DNA of 64,000 bases from Microtetraspora sp. NBRC 13810 (GTDB lineage: Bacteria; Actinomycetota; Actinomycetes; Streptosporangiales; Streptosporangiaceae): the NCBI RefSeq assembly GCF_030268685.1, contig NZ_BSRQ01000019.1:116013-180012 (forward strand). Direction: 5' to 3'. Position numbers and translations under genes: made by a program. The notes beneath the pieces were generated by a model. That model was not told the origin of the DNA. It searched no databases and worked only from the letters and a program-made list of their open reading frames with translations. Each line of letters begins with the position of its first letter. Position 1 is the stretch's first letter. Positions 26,920 through 35,201 of this stretch are shown piece after piece.

Positions 26920-26984
26920 CCGCCGAGCCGCCACGCTCAAGGTGGACGAGGACGGCTCCCCGGCACGCCGCCTGGCTGGCTCAG

Positions 26985-27250
26985 CGCCACCGCGGCCACA
27001 CAGATCCCGCGGGGGCGTATGAATGACGGAGTACCAGGGCACGATCCCCCGCAGCCCTCCATCGGCCGAGTCCAGGGCGTCCATCGAACCGACCTCGAAG
27101 CGCAGGTCCCTGATACGCCTCACGGGCAAGATCGATCATCACCGGCGACAGGTCGAGACCGAAAATGTCCAGTCCCAGCTTCTGCAGGTACGCGGTCACA
27201 TATCCAGGGCCGCGCGGACAGCCACCTCGCCGGCCGCCGTGACTCGGGTA
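26985..27250 (-). pseudogene. Frameshifted relic of a class I SAM methyltransferase
   Basis: On the minus strand a glycine-rich motif-I-like stretch (GGCPRGPGYVTAYLQ) and LGLDIFGLDLSPVMIDLARE (around 27190-27135) continue in another frame as DLRFEVGSMDALDSADGG and GIVPWYSVIHTPP (around 27110-27000). These are consecutive motifs of a UbiE-like methyltransferase interrupted by a frameshift, with both ends missing. It lies between two intact secreted-protein genes. Confidence 0.7.
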
Positions 27251-27281
27251 CGGCCCGGCCGGGCCGTACCCGAGAAGGTGG

Positions 27282-28700
27282 TCAGCGGCGTGCGGAACGG
27301 CTGGTCTCGTAGGCGTCGATGGCGTGGCCGAGTTTCGCGAGCTTCTCGGTGTAGGTGACGGGGAGCAGGCCGGGCTCGGCGGGCGGCCGGTCGGCGTCCA
27401 CGTACTGGGTGCCGAGGTTGGTGAAGGCGACCACGATGTAGTGCCTGCCGTCCTTGCCGGGCAGCGACTTGACGATGCCGGCGTCGGCGCCGGAGTTGCC
27501 CACCCAGCCGGTCTTGTGGGAGAAGGTCACCTCGGCGGCCGTGTTGCAGGGGCGCACGTCGCTGCCGAACCTGTTGCCCGCGACGGTGACGGTGCCGTCG
27601 GCGCCGATCCACCGGTCGGCGACCTTCTGCGGGATGCCGGCCGCCGGGTACGAGCCGCCGCACCGGTTGGCCGAGGAGAGCATGTCGTTCCAGCCCTGGG
27701 CGGCGAGGTGCCGCTTGAACACCTGGCGGGAGGACGCGCTCAGCACGGCGGCGGTCACCGGCGCGCCGTTGGGGGCGGTCCAGGCCTTGTCGGGCAGGCC
27801 GTTGACCAGAGCGAGCAGCTTGGCGGTGTCGAGGGAGGTCATGGTGACGGGGTTGGACCAGCGTCCGCCGCTGGCCGGGTTGGTGTTCTTGAACTGGAGG
27901 GTTTCCAGGCCGAGGCTCTGGAAGGTCTGGTTGAGCTCGTCGACGGCGCCCTTGTCGTGCAGGAGCTTGACCAGTGCGCAGGTGGCGGGGTTGCTGGAGG
28001 AGGTGAGGGAGGCTTCGAGGTAGTTGGCGACCGTGTTGCTGGTTTCGCCCAGACACAGAGAGCTGGCCTCGGTGGGGCGGTAGTCGTAGGTGTCGGTCAG
28101 CGCGATGGTGCCCTTGTCGACCAGACGCAGCACGCCGAAGGCGACCATCAGCTTCAGCACGGAGGCCGGGTAGGGCGACATGAAGTCGATGGGCGCCTGC
28201 TCACGGCCGGGGACGATGTCGATGGTGCCCCGGCCCTGGTTGGCGTACCAGCCGCTGTCGTCCCACTGCCGCCAGCGGACGGCGGTGGTGTGGAGGTTGC
28301 GGTCGACGGGGACGACGACGCCGCGCGGGTGCTGGGGGCTCATCAGCACGGTGCCGGAGGACAGCGGCCTGCCGTAGCGGTCGAGTTCGAGAACGGTCAC
28401 GTCGAGTTGCGGCTGCTGCACGATCGGCTGGGGGTCGGCCGCCGACGCGAACAGGCGGGCGTACTCCTCGGAGGTTTTGGCCTCTTTTTCCTCGGTGGCG
28501 GCGAGTATGCGCGCCTGGGCGGATCCTGGCGGGGCCAGGTCGAGCACGTCCTGGAATCGTGCCTCATCCATGGCCTGCTGCAGGAAGCGGGCGACGTGGC
28601 CGCCGCTTTCCGCCTGCGCGGGGGCGGTCGCGAGACCCAGGAAGAGGGTGCCTGCGGCGACCCCCGCGACGGCTCGGCGGCTCTTGTAAAGGAACGACAT
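27282..28700 (-). CDS. Secreted class A beta-lactamase/penicillin-recognising serine hydrolase
   Basis: 472 residues. The signal peptide (about 8-30, TLFLGLATAPAQA) precedes a 60-residue helical stretch and a beta-lactamase2-type domain. It has SxxK as SVLK (Ser180, Lys183), SxN as SSN (about 235-237) and HKTG in AEVTFSHKTGWVGN. Extra cysteines suggest disulfides. The family acylates on the first serine and either hydrolyses beta-lactams or acts on peptidoglycan; which one cannot be told. The 160-residue N-terminal extension is longer than in class A beta-lactamases. The ATG at 28700 precedes a good signal peptide. Confidence 0.85.
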   Translation of the reverse strand: MSFLYKSRRAVAGVAAGTLFLGLATAPAQAESGGHVARFLQQAMDEARFQDVLDLAPPGSAQARILAATEEKEAKTSEEYARLFASAADPQPIVQQPQLDVTVLELDRYGRPLSSGTVLMSPQHPRGVVVPVDRNLHTTAVRWRQWDDSGWYANQGRGTIDIVPGREQAPIDFMSPYPASVLKLMVAFGVLRLVDKGTIALTDTYDYRPTEASSLCLGETSNTVANYLEASLTSSSNPATCALVKLLHDKGAVDELNQTFQSLGLETLQFKNTNPASGGRWSNPVTMTSLDTAKLLALVNGLPDKAWTAPNGAPVTAAVLSASSRQVFKRHLAAQGWNDMLSSANRCGGSYPAAGIPQKVADRWIGADGTVTVAGNRFGSDVRPCNTAAEVTFSHKTGWVGNSGADAGIVKSLPGKDGRHYIVVAFTNLGTQYVDADRPPAEPGLLPVTYTEKLAKLGHAIDAYETSRSARR

Positions 28701-28851
28701 GAAAATGATCTTAGAGATTGATCTTGTCGAGCGAGGTCTTTCGGAGGATTTGGCGGGATATATCCAAGGATTCGGTCCCGCCGTTGGCGGCCAGGACACA
28801 CCCTCCGCCCCGGCTGACCGGCCGGTTCTCTCAGCAGGCGGCAGACGGGCT

Positions 28852-29178
28852 TTACGGGTGTCGGGGCGGGGCCGTCGGGGCGAGGTTGAGATCGGCCAGC
28901 GCGGCTGCGCCGCGGGCGGCGTGGGCGCCGCCCGCGAGCACCAGGGTGCGCGCCGACTGGTAGCGGCAGCCGGCGGTGTCGAACGCGTCTGCCGTGGCGA
29001 GCAACCGCTCCCGGTCATTGTCGAGCAGCGCCTGGGCCCGTTCCACGATGGCGGTGGCGACCGGGTTGCCGGCCACGACGGTCCGGGCCTCGGCCAGACG
29101 GTCGCCGGCATCGGAACTCCCGGCGTGCCCACCGGCGGGCAGCAGTCGCCCGAGAAACAGCGTCACCCCGTCCACCAT
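28852..29178 (-). pseudogene. Relic of the C-terminal region of a LuxR-type ATPase regulator
   Basis: 108 codons reading ERAQALLDNDRERLLATADAFD followed by AGCRYQSARTLVLAGG and ARGAAALADL. This resembles the helical repeat region that ends just before or at the HTH of large LuxR/LAL regulators. The ATPase part and the HTH are both absent. With the minisatellite next to it, the 750-base stretch 28701-29451 holds no intact gene. Confidence 0.5.
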
Positions 29179-29207
29179 GCCGCAACGGCCACCGTACGAT
29201 CCGTGCC

Positions 29208-29371
29208 GTCGGTCCGTGGTCGGGGTCCGTGGTCGGGGTCCGTGGTCGGGGTCCGTGGTCGGGGTCCGTGGTCGGGGTCCGTGGTCGGGGTCCGTGGTCG
29301 GGGTCCGTGGTCGGGGTCCGTGGTTAGGTTCCGTGGTCGGGGTCCGTGGTTAGGTTCCGTGGTCACCACGG
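29208..29371. repeat. 13-bp minisatellite, 12 units, ending in a palindrome
   Basis: Units of CGGGGTCCGTGGT start at 29221 and repeat every 13 bases to 29363, including two variant units TAGGTTCCGTGGT (29325 and 29351) and a degenerate first unit at 29208. The last unit forms CCGTGG-TCA-CCACGG (29357-29371), a perfect hairpin. The period is not a multiple of three and it is outside any gene. Confidence 0.9.
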
Positions 29372-29451
29372 ATGCGGGTCGGCCAGGCCGGGAGAGAAGG
29401 TGTGCATACGTACACAGCGGCTCGATGTGACCCACGACCACCGGAGTGACC

Positions 29452-29799
29452 ATGACCACCCAGGGAATCAAGACCGTCTTGCACCCCGTGTCCGATCTGA
29501 CGACGGCCAAGGCGGTGTATGCGGCCCTGCTCGGCATCCAGCCGCAGACCGACTCGCCCTACTACGTCGGCTTCGATGCCGAGGGCCAGCACATCGGACT
29601 GGTGCCTGACGGTGGCCCGCAGGGCATGACCTCGCCGGTGGCCTACTGGCACGTGGAGGACATCGAGGCGAAGCTGGCCGAGGTGACCGCCGCGGGAGCC
29701 ACCGTGAAGGAGGCCGCGCACGAGGTCGGCGGCGGCCGCCTGGTGGCCACCGTCACCGACCCCGACGGCAACGTCCTCGGGCTGATCCAGGACCGGTGA
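29452..29799 (+). CDS. VOC-family (glyoxalase-like) protein
   Basis: 115 residues of one vicinal-oxygen-chelate module pair. It has TVLHPVSDLTTAKAVYAALLG at the start, PVAYWHVEDIEAKLAEVTAAGATV in the middle and TVTDPDGNVLGLIQ at the end. The family includes dioxygenases, glyoxalases and drug-binding proteins. Metal ligands are partly conserved (His and Glu positions), so catalytic activity is uncertain. An in-frame GTG two codons upstream (29446) is an alternative start. Confidence 0.87.
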   Translation: MTTQGIKTVLHPVSDLTTAKAVYAALLGIQPQTDSPYYVGFDAEGQHIGLVPDGGPQGMTSPVAYWHVEDIEAKLAEVTAAGATVKEAAHEVGGGRLVATVTDPDGNVLGLIQDR

Positions 29800-29924
29800 G
29801 CTCCGCATCGTGATCGGCGGCGACGTACAGGCCGGTGGGCCGAGGTCGTCCAGGAAACCGGCAGCGCAGCCGCCGAGGTCCCTTCTCAAGATCCGAAATC
29901 AAGATTCGCAAGGGGAAATCCGCC

Positions 29925-30365
29925 ATGAGCACCAGCTACCAGGGATTCACGGCCGAGGAGCGGGCCGCGATGAAGGAGCACGCCCAGGACCAGAAGAAGG
30001 CGGCGCGCCGCAGCTCACGTGCGGACAAGGCGGCGCAGGACCAGCGTGACGTACTCGCGAAGATCGCCGAGATGGGTGAATCGGATCGGATCATGGCCGA
30101 GCGGGTCCATGCCGTCATCACCGCCAGCGCCCCGGCCCTCGCGCCGAAGCTCTGGTACGGGATGCCCGCCTACGCGCTGGACGGCAGAATCGTCTGCCAC
30201 TTCCAGAGCGCGGCGAAGTTCAAGACCCGCTACGCGACGCTCGGGTTCAGCGACCAGGCGAACCTGGACGACGGCACGATGTGGCCCGCCGGTTTCGCTC
30301 TGACCGAGGTGACGGCCGAGGTGGAGGCGCGGATCAGCGCGCTGGTGAAGCGGGCGGTGAGCTGA
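29925..30365 (+). CDS. DUF1801-domain protein
   Basis: 146 residues. The N-terminal third is a charged helix rich in Lys/Arg/Gln (EERAAMKEHAQDQKKAARRSSRADKAAQD). The rest is a DUF1801 (YdhG/frataxin-like) domain with LAPKLWYGMPAYALDGRIVCHFQ and KTRYATLGFSDQANLDDGTMWP. The function of DUF1801 is not established; some members were proposed as iron chaperones. It overlaps the nei gene by 32 bp at the 3' end, convergently. It may be co-transcribed with the VOC gene 125 bp upstream. Confidence 0.82.
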   Translation: MSTSYQGFTAEERAAMKEHAQDQKKAARRSSRADKAAQDQRDVLAKIAEMGESDRIMAERVHAVITASAPALAPKLWYGMPAYALDGRIVCHFQSAAKFKTRYATLGFSDQANLDDGTMWPAGFALTEVTAEVEARISALVKRAVS

Positions 30366-31167
30366 GCCCGCCCTGGCAGCCGGGACACCAGAACAGGTTG
30401 CGCGCGGCCAGCACGGTGGTACGGATCTCGGTGCCGCAGACGTGGCACGGCAGCCCGGCGCGGCGGTAGACGTAGACCTCGCCGCCGTGGTCGTCGACGC
30501 GTGGCGGCCGGCCCATGGCCTCGGGGGTGTGCTCGGGGCGGACGGTGTCGATGCGGTTGGCCCGTACGCCGTCGGCCATCAGCCCGACCAGGTCCGCCCA
30601 GATCAGCTCCCATTCGGCACGCGTGACGCTTTGGCCGGATTTTTCGGGACTCATCCTGTGCCGGAACAGCACCTCGGCGCGGTACACGTTCCCCACACCC
30701 GCGATCACCTTCTGGTCCATGAGCAGCGCGGCGATGGGCTGGCGGCTGCGCCGTATCCGCTGGAAGGCGCGGTCGGGGTCGGCGTCGGCGCGCAGCGGGT
30801 CGGGACCGAGCCGGGACAGGATGGACGCGCGCTCCTCCAGCAGCTCGCAGGCCGTCGGCCCCCGCAGGTCGGCGATCCGCGCGCGATGATTGATCCGCAG
30901 CCGGACCGTGTCGTCGTTCGGCGTCCGCGCGAAGTCGAGCCTGCCGAACAGCCCCAGGTGCACGCGCACCATCCGCGTCCCCGGCCCCGAACCGAAGTGC
31001 AGGAACAGGTGCTTGCCGTACGCGTCCGCGTCGGTCAGCACCGACCGGTCGAGCAGCGCGGCGGCGGCGCCGAACTTGCCCTGCGGGCTGCTGACCCGCA
31101 CACCCCGGCCCGCGAACCGCGCCCGGAACTCGGCCGCCAGCCGGTGGATCGTGTGCCCTTCAGGCAA
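30334..31167 (-). CDS. nei: Fpg/Nei-family DNA glycosylase (endonuclease VIII-like)
   Basis: 277 residues from a TTG start at 31167, preceded by GGGAGG, which gives the obligatory processed N-terminus PEGHTIHRLA. Pro2 is the nucleophile and Glu3 follows. It has the beta-lysine in YGKHLFLHF, the H2TH motif MDQKVIAGVGNVYRAEVLF and a C-terminal zinc finger CHVCGTEIRTT...WCPGC. It excises oxidised bases and nicks the strand. Longer upstream starts would bury Pro2 and are rejected. The last 32 bp overlap the convergent DUF1801 gene. Confidence 0.93.
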   Translation of the reverse strand: MPEGHTIHRLAAEFRARFAGRGVRVSSPQGKFGAAAALLDRSVLTDADAYGKHLFLHFGSGPGTRMVRVHLGLFGRLDFARTPNDDTVRLRINHRARIADLRGPTACELLEERASILSRLGPDPLRADADPDRAFQRIRRSRQPIAALLMDQKVIAGVGNVYRAEVLFRHRMSPEKSGQSVTRAEWELIWADLVGLMADGVRANRIDTVRPEHTPEAMGRPPRVDDHGGEVYVYRRAGLPCHVCGTEIRTTVLAARNLFWCPGCQGGLSSPPASPAR

Positions 31168-31363
31168 AGCCCCTCCCAACGCCGTCGGTCTCTCCCACCG
31201 GTTATACCGCCGCTGCGACTCGCCGCAGGACGCCGCCGACGTCGTGGCCGACACATTCCTTCCGTATCCGCCCTGAGGACGGTACCTGTCAGGCGGGCCA
31301 CGTCATGGGCTGTCGCCGGAGACAGGTCGGACCGCTCGGTAGTCTCCCCCTGGAGAGAAAGGG

Positions 31364-31873
31364 GTGCCGGTGCTGCCGATCGGGGAGATGCTGCGGTTGC
31401 TGGACGTGCTGGAGGCCGCCGGATGCGAGGTCTGGGTGGCCGGCGGCTGGGGGATCGACGTCCTGGTGGGGCGGGTCACCAGGGAGCACCATGACCTCGA
31501 CCTGCTCCACCGCGCGGAGCAGGAGCCACAGGTGATCACCACGCTGGAGTCGCTCGGGTACGCCGAGCGGCCCGGCGCGGTGCCGGGGCGGCCCGCCAGG
31601 TTCGTCATGGCCGACGACCGGGAGCACGAACTCGACCTGCACCCCCTGCACTTCGCGGAGGACGGCTCGGCCGTGCAACACCTGGACGACCGCGGCGGCG
31701 CGTACTTCTACCCCGCCGCGGGCTTCGTCACAGGCACGATAGAGGGCGTGCGGGTCCGTTGCCTGTCCGCCGACCGCCAGATCGCCTTCCATCAGGGCTA
31801 CCGGCCCAGGGAACGCGACCTGCACGACATGGCCCGCCTGCGCGAGGCGTTCGGCGTCACCACGCACTTCTGA
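31364..31873 (+). CDS. Aminoglycoside/lincosamide nucleotidyltransferase-like protein
   Basis: 169 residues with the minimal nucleotidyltransferase motif GGWGIDVLVGRVTREHHDLDL (about 26-46: GG, D and the DLDL acidic pair). It also has HELDLHPLHF with a third acidic strand and the C-terminal HQGYRPRERDLHDMARL helix. This matches the LinA/ANT(2'')-like family that adenylylates antibiotics. Actual resistance activity is not shown by sequence. The GTG start is at 31364. It is monocistronic. Confidence 0.85.
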   Translation: MPVLPIGEMLRLLDVLEAAGCEVWVAGGWGIDVLVGRVTREHHDLDLLHRAEQEPQVITTLESLGYAERPGAVPGRPARFVMADDREHELDLHPLHFAEDGSAVQHLDDRGGAYFYPAAGFVTGTIEGVRVRCLSADRQIAFHQGYRPRERDLHDMARLREAFGVTTHF

Positions 31874-31942
31874 TCGTGGTAGCCCGTCTCGCTGACCGGC
31901 AGCGGATCTGACGAGACGGCAGAACGGCTGTGCGACCGGGTC

Positions 31943-32350
31943 TCAGTTGACGCGGGTCCCGCGCAGGCCGGTGATCTGCAGTCCGGCGAAACCGGCGACC
32001 ACCACGGCCTGGAGGACGGCCCAGATCGCGCCGGCCGTGGTGAAGTGGGTGGCACCCGTGACGACTGCCGCGATACTGGCCAGGGGCCAGGCGATGTTCA
32101 GGGCGATCACGGCCTTCGTGGCGGCGGGGCTGATCGCGGGACGGCTCGCCAGGAAGCCGACCGCGACGCCGTACGCCAGGAGGAAGGCGCCGATGCCGCG
32201 CAGCAGGCCGGCGTCAGGGCCGAGCAGGGTGCTGACGGGGCCGGCGAAGGCGAGGTAGATCAGCCCGTTGCCGCCGGTGACGACGGCGTCCGCGGCGAGG
32301 GCGAGGCGCAGGAACTTCGTCCGGTCGGTGGTGACGGTCAAGGTGGTCAT
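31943..32350 (-). CDS. Small four-helix membrane protein
   Basis: 135 residues from the ATG at 32350. Four hydrophobic helices lie at about 14-36, 50-68, 77-95 and 105-124, with short loops. SPIB-like features are absent. It resembles widespread actinobacterial integral membrane proteins of unknown function. The upstream extension to 32434 encodes an Arg-rich, non-membrane stretch and is rejected. Confidence 0.72.
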   Translation of the reverse strand: MTTLTVTTDRTKFLRLALAADAVVTGGNGLIYLAFAGPVSTLLGPDAGLLRGIGAFLLAYGVAVGFLASRPAISPAATKAVIALNIAWPLASIAAVVTGATHFTTAGAIWAVLQAVVVAGFAGLQITGLRGTRVN

Positions 32351-32579
32351 GTCGGCCCCTTCGGCTCTATCGGTGCGACACCTGAAAGATGTCAGCCGGG
32401 AGGCGGGAGCCGCGATTACGCGCCAGGTAAGCAACGGCCGCCACAGCGGGCTTCACCGGCGGGAACCCGGATCGTGTGATGATCGCCACACCGGGGCGCC
32501 GAGCACGGCGAGCGGCACGGTCACCGTGCTCTACGGCGGCGGAAGGTCGCTCACGTTCCGGGCGTGGCCGGAGCACCGG

Positions 32580-33719
32580 TCAGCCGAACGCCTTCTCCGC
32601 TTCCTCGTACCCCTCAAGGGTCCTGCCGCGGCTGACCATGAACGCCGCGTCGTTCTCCTTGAGGAACTCTGACGTCTTGGGTCGCGTCCGAACCCGCTGC
32701 AGGCTCTCCCGGAGGTCGGTGAGCTTCTGGTCGGTGACGAGCAGGCCGGGCAGATCTTGCGTGAGGAGTTTGGGCATGTTGTCGTAGATGTCGTTGAACG
32801 CGCTGTTCGGTGCCGCAAGGAAGCTGCGGGTCCGGCTGTCGGGGGTACCGCCGAGATCCCAGAACTCGTCCCAGCCGCTGCGGTCCGGGTCCACCGCGCG
32901 TTCGAAGTTGTCCCTGCACCACTCGGCGACCTCCTTGAACCGGGTGGCCGCCGTGTCAAGCCGGGCCGCGACCGCGGCCAGCGCGGTCGCGTTCCCGTGG
33001 ATCTGACGCAACGCGTTCTGCGCCCTGTCCGCCGCGTCGCCGATCCACGGCGCATCCCGCAGGTCCTGGGCGCGGCCGACCAACGCGTACGAGAGCTCGG
33101 CCAGCGCATCGCCGGCCGGCCCGAAGGACATCAAACCGCTGGTGCCGAAGACCGGATAGGGGATGAGGTCCTGCTTCGCCTTCTCCGCGGTCATGTTGCC
33201 GACGCCGTAGTCGATCGCCCCGGGCAGTTCCAGTGACTCGCTGCCGTTGGGGTAGAACTCGCTCAGCTCGCCCAGCAAGCTGCTCGGCAGATCGCCCGAC
33301 AGAAGTCCGATGACCCGCCTGTCGAGCTCGGCCATGGGGATGTCGCCGAGTAAGGGCTGGTCCGCGAGGTCGTATCGCTGGGAGGCACGCTCGATCAGCA
33401 GCCCGGCCATCCCCGTCTCGCAGTGCAGATCCCGCCAGTACGAGGCGAACACGTTTTCGGCCTTGACGAGCAGCCTGCCGATCTCCCGCGGCAACGCCCA
33501 GTGGTCGTCGTTCAAGCCGTAGTCCCTGGGGTAGGCGTCGTACCTGGTGGTGGCGGTGGCGAGCTTGAGAAGACCGCCGGCGACCACCTTCACACCCCTG
33601 CGGTCGATCTCGAAGCCGCGTCGGTGCTCGTCTCCGAGGCCCGGCCAGTATGCGGGGGGCGAGGGGTGGGTGTCCCACTGGGTCCACTCATCGGCGGCAG
33701 TGGGATTGGGGTCGCTCAC
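32580..33719 (-). CDS. Hypothetical protein with a WXG100-like helical segment
   Basis: 379 residues, soluble, mostly helical. Residues about 235-275 (WIGDAADRAQNALRQIHGNATALAAVAARLD) have the heptad pattern and Trp-Gly pair typical of WXG100/ESX-type helical hairpins. The N-terminal part (about 1-120) has TTRYDAYPRDYGLNDDHW and is of unknown fold. There are no toxin catalytic motifs, no signal peptide and no type VII secretion genes nearby. It may be a secreted effector shell or an orphan; the function is unknown. Confidence 0.6.
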   Translation of the reverse strand: MSDPNPTAADEWTQWDTHPSPPAYWPGLGDEHRRGFEIDRRGVKVVAGGLLKLATATTRYDAYPRDYGLNDDHWALPREIGRLLVKAENVFASYWRDLHCETGMAGLLIERASQRYDLADQPLLGDIPMAELDRRVIGLLSGDLPSSLLGELSEFYPNGSESLELPGAIDYGVGNMTAEKAKQDLIPYPVFGTSGLMSFGPAGDALAELSYALVGRAQDLRDAPWIGDAADRAQNALRQIHGNATALAAVAARLDTAATRFKEVAEWCRDNFERAVDPDRSGWDEFWDLGGTPDSRTRSFLAAPNSAFNDIYDNMPKLLTQDLPGLLVTDQKLTDLRESLQRVRTRPKTSEFLKENDAAFMVSRGRTLEGYEEAEKAFG

Positions 33720-33866
33720 GGGCGTCTCCGATGATCGATTTGAAGCGATCAGCCTACGGGATATGCCCGATTCGCGAGATGATGATTCCGCGGGCGGTTT
33801 CCTGAGCGGGCGAGATTCGCGCCCGACGGGCCTGCCCCCGGCGCTGGTCAGGGCCAGGGGTGGGGC

Positions 33867-33930
33867 GGTGAGCGTCCGGCCGGGGATCAGGTGGTGAGTG
33901 TCCGGCCGAGGATCAGGTGGTGAGCGCCTG
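33867..33930. repeat. 26-bp tandem duplication at the 3' end of crcB
   Basis: GGTGAG(C/T)GTCCGGCCG(G/A)GGATCAGGT occurs at 33867-33892 and 33893-33918, with a third partial copy from 33919. The duplication includes the crcB stop codon region, so downstream copies are non-coding duplicates of the gene's last codons. Confidence 0.7.
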
Positions 33931-34275
33931 GGCCAGGGTGAAGCCGAGTGCGGCGGCGCCGAGGCCGGCGACGATACCGGCCACGACGTTGGCGGCGGCG
34001 TAGAAGCGGGCTCCCTCCTGGGCGAGGCGAAGCGTTTCGTAGCTGAAGGTGGAGTACGTGGTCAGCGCGCCGCAGAAGCCCGTGCCGACCAGGGCGGTGA
34101 GCGCCGTGCCCGCGGGCAGGCCGGCCAGCAGTCCGAGGATCAGCGACCCGGCGACGTTGACGGTCATGGTGCCCCAGGGGAACACCGAGTCGTGCCTGGA
34201 CTGCACGAACCGGTCGGTCAGGTAGCGCAGCGGCGCCCCGATCGCGGCGCCGAGCGCGACGAGCAGCACGGTCAC
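33913..34275 (-). CDS. crcB: Fluoride channel subunit CrcB/FluC (copy 2)
   Basis: 120 residues, four membrane helices. It starts [18 protein letters not shown] and has [19 protein letters not shown] and the signature [15 protein letters not shown] (about 66-80) carrying the Thr/Ser/Phe residues that line the fluoride pore. It exports fluoride as a dual-topology dimer. Its GTG start overlaps the DUF190 stop (GTGA). It is third in an operon crcB-DUF190-crcB; paired crcB genes often give opposite-topology heterodimers. Confidence 0.93.
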   Translation of the reverse strand: MTVLLVALGAAIGAPLRYLTDRFVQSRHDSVFPWGTMTVNVAGSLILGLLAGLPAGTALTALVGTGFCGALTTYSTFSYETLRLAQEGARFYAAANVVAGIVAGLGAAALGFTLAQALTT

Positions 34276-34625
34276 CCGTCCTCACTCCTCCCGGGACGGC
34301 CGACGTAGTGGATCACCTCGACCGGGTCCAGAATGACCAGGCCCTCGATGACCAGTTCCGCCAGCTCCGGCAGGAAGGCGCGGATCCGGTCCTCGGCGTC
34401 GACGATGACGACCGCCACCGGCAGGTCATCCGACAGGGACAGGATCCGGGTGGTGTGGATGCGGCTGGAGGCGCCGTATCCTTCGATGCCGCGCAGCACC
34501 GAGGCGCCGGCCAGCCCTGCCGCGTGCGCCCGGTGCACGATCTCGTGGTACAGCGGCCGGTGATGCCACTGATCGGTCTCGTCGACGAAGACGGTCAGCC
34601 GCAGCGCGGGTCCTTCCAGCTTCAT
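34272..34625 (-). CDS. DUF190 PII-like protein
   Basis: 117 residues from the ATG at 34625. It has [44 protein letters not shown], then [21 protein letters not shown]. This is the DUF190 family, small ferredoxin-like-fold proteins related to PII signal proteins and very often encoded between two crcB genes. A regulatory role on fluoride export is plausible but unproven. It overlaps both neighbours by 4 bp, so all three are coupled. Confidence 0.92.
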   Translation of the reverse strand: MKLEGPALRLTVFVDETDQWHHRPLYHEIVHRAHAAGLAGASVLRGIEGYGASSRIHTTRILSLSDDLPVAVVIVDAEDRIRAFLPELAELVIEGLVILDPVEVIHYVGRPGRSEDG

Positions 34626-35086
34626 CGCCGCCTCCTTCCCTTGGCGGTTTCCAGCGCCCAGGCGGTGCCTGCCGCGCCCGCCCACACGGCGGTCATGGCG
34701 CCGGCCAGCGTGCCGAGCAGGTAGGCCAGCGCGGTTCCGGCCGCGCCGGCGGTCATAGCCTGGTGGATGTCCACGACGTAGGTGGAGAACGTGGTGTAGC
34801 CGCCGAGGACTCCGACGCCCAGGAACGGCCGCAGCAGCCGCCGCCCGCTCCACACGTCGCCGATCAGGGTCATGAGCACGCCGATCAGCAGGCATCCCGA
34901 CACGTTGACCAGAAAGGTGGACCAGGCGAACGCCCCCGGCGGATGCGGCAACGCCACCGAGATCGCGTACCGGGCCAGCGCCCCGAGCAGGCCCCCGGCG
35001 GAGACGACGACCAGCACCGGCCAGGAGCCGGCCCGCTCGCGCGGCATCCGCCGGCCGGGGCCGGCGGGAACGGAACGGTCTGCCAC
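34622..35086 (-). CDS. crcB: Fluoride channel subunit CrcB/FluC (copy 1)
   Basis: 154 residues. A basic Pro/Arg-rich N-terminal stretch of about 20 is followed by four membrane helices. It has [34 protein letters not shown] and the signature [16 protein letters not shown] chose the GTG at 35086 because TAGGAGGATC precedes it at correct spacing. It is the first gene of the fluoride operon, directly downstream of the candidate fluoride riboswitch. Confidence 0.92.
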   Translation of the reverse strand: MADRSVPAGPGRRMPRERAGSWPVLVVVSAGGLLGALARYAISVALPHPPGAFAWSTFLVNVSGCLLIGVLMTLIGDVWSGRRLLRPFLGVGVLGGYTTFSTYVVDIHQAMTAGAAGTALAYLLGTLAGAMTAVWAGAAGTAWALETAKGRRRR

Positions 35087-35117
35087 GGCGATCCTCCTAC
35101 CAGCATGGACACGACAC

Positions 35118-35170
35118 ATCTGGTAGGGACCGTTGGCGGCGCTCAGGCCGCGGTTTTCCCCGTCGCCCGG
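35118..35170 (-). promoter_or_regulatory. Probable fluoride riboswitch (crcB motif)
   Basis: On the minus strand GGGCGACGGGG (35168-35158) begins the element, a stem-loop GCGGC...GCCGC follows, and it ends CAACGGTCCCTACCAG. This parallels the fluoride aptamer layout GGCGAUGG...stem...CUGAUG-CUCCUAC, with GGGA/TCCC closing the outer helix. It lies about 30 bases upstream of the first crcB ribosome site. The CUGAUG part is divergent (CCAACG), which lowers certainty. Confidence 0.6.
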
Positions 35171-35201
35171 GGACGGCGGGCCCCACCGCCGTTCTTCCAG
35201 A

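Noticed and set aside
29208..29371. CRISPR array
   Set aside because: Units are contiguous 13-mers without spacers and there are no cas genes.
25413..29451. Intact integrated element at tRNA-Ser
   Set aside because: No integrase, replication gene or second copy of the tRNA end was seen; only decay is supported.
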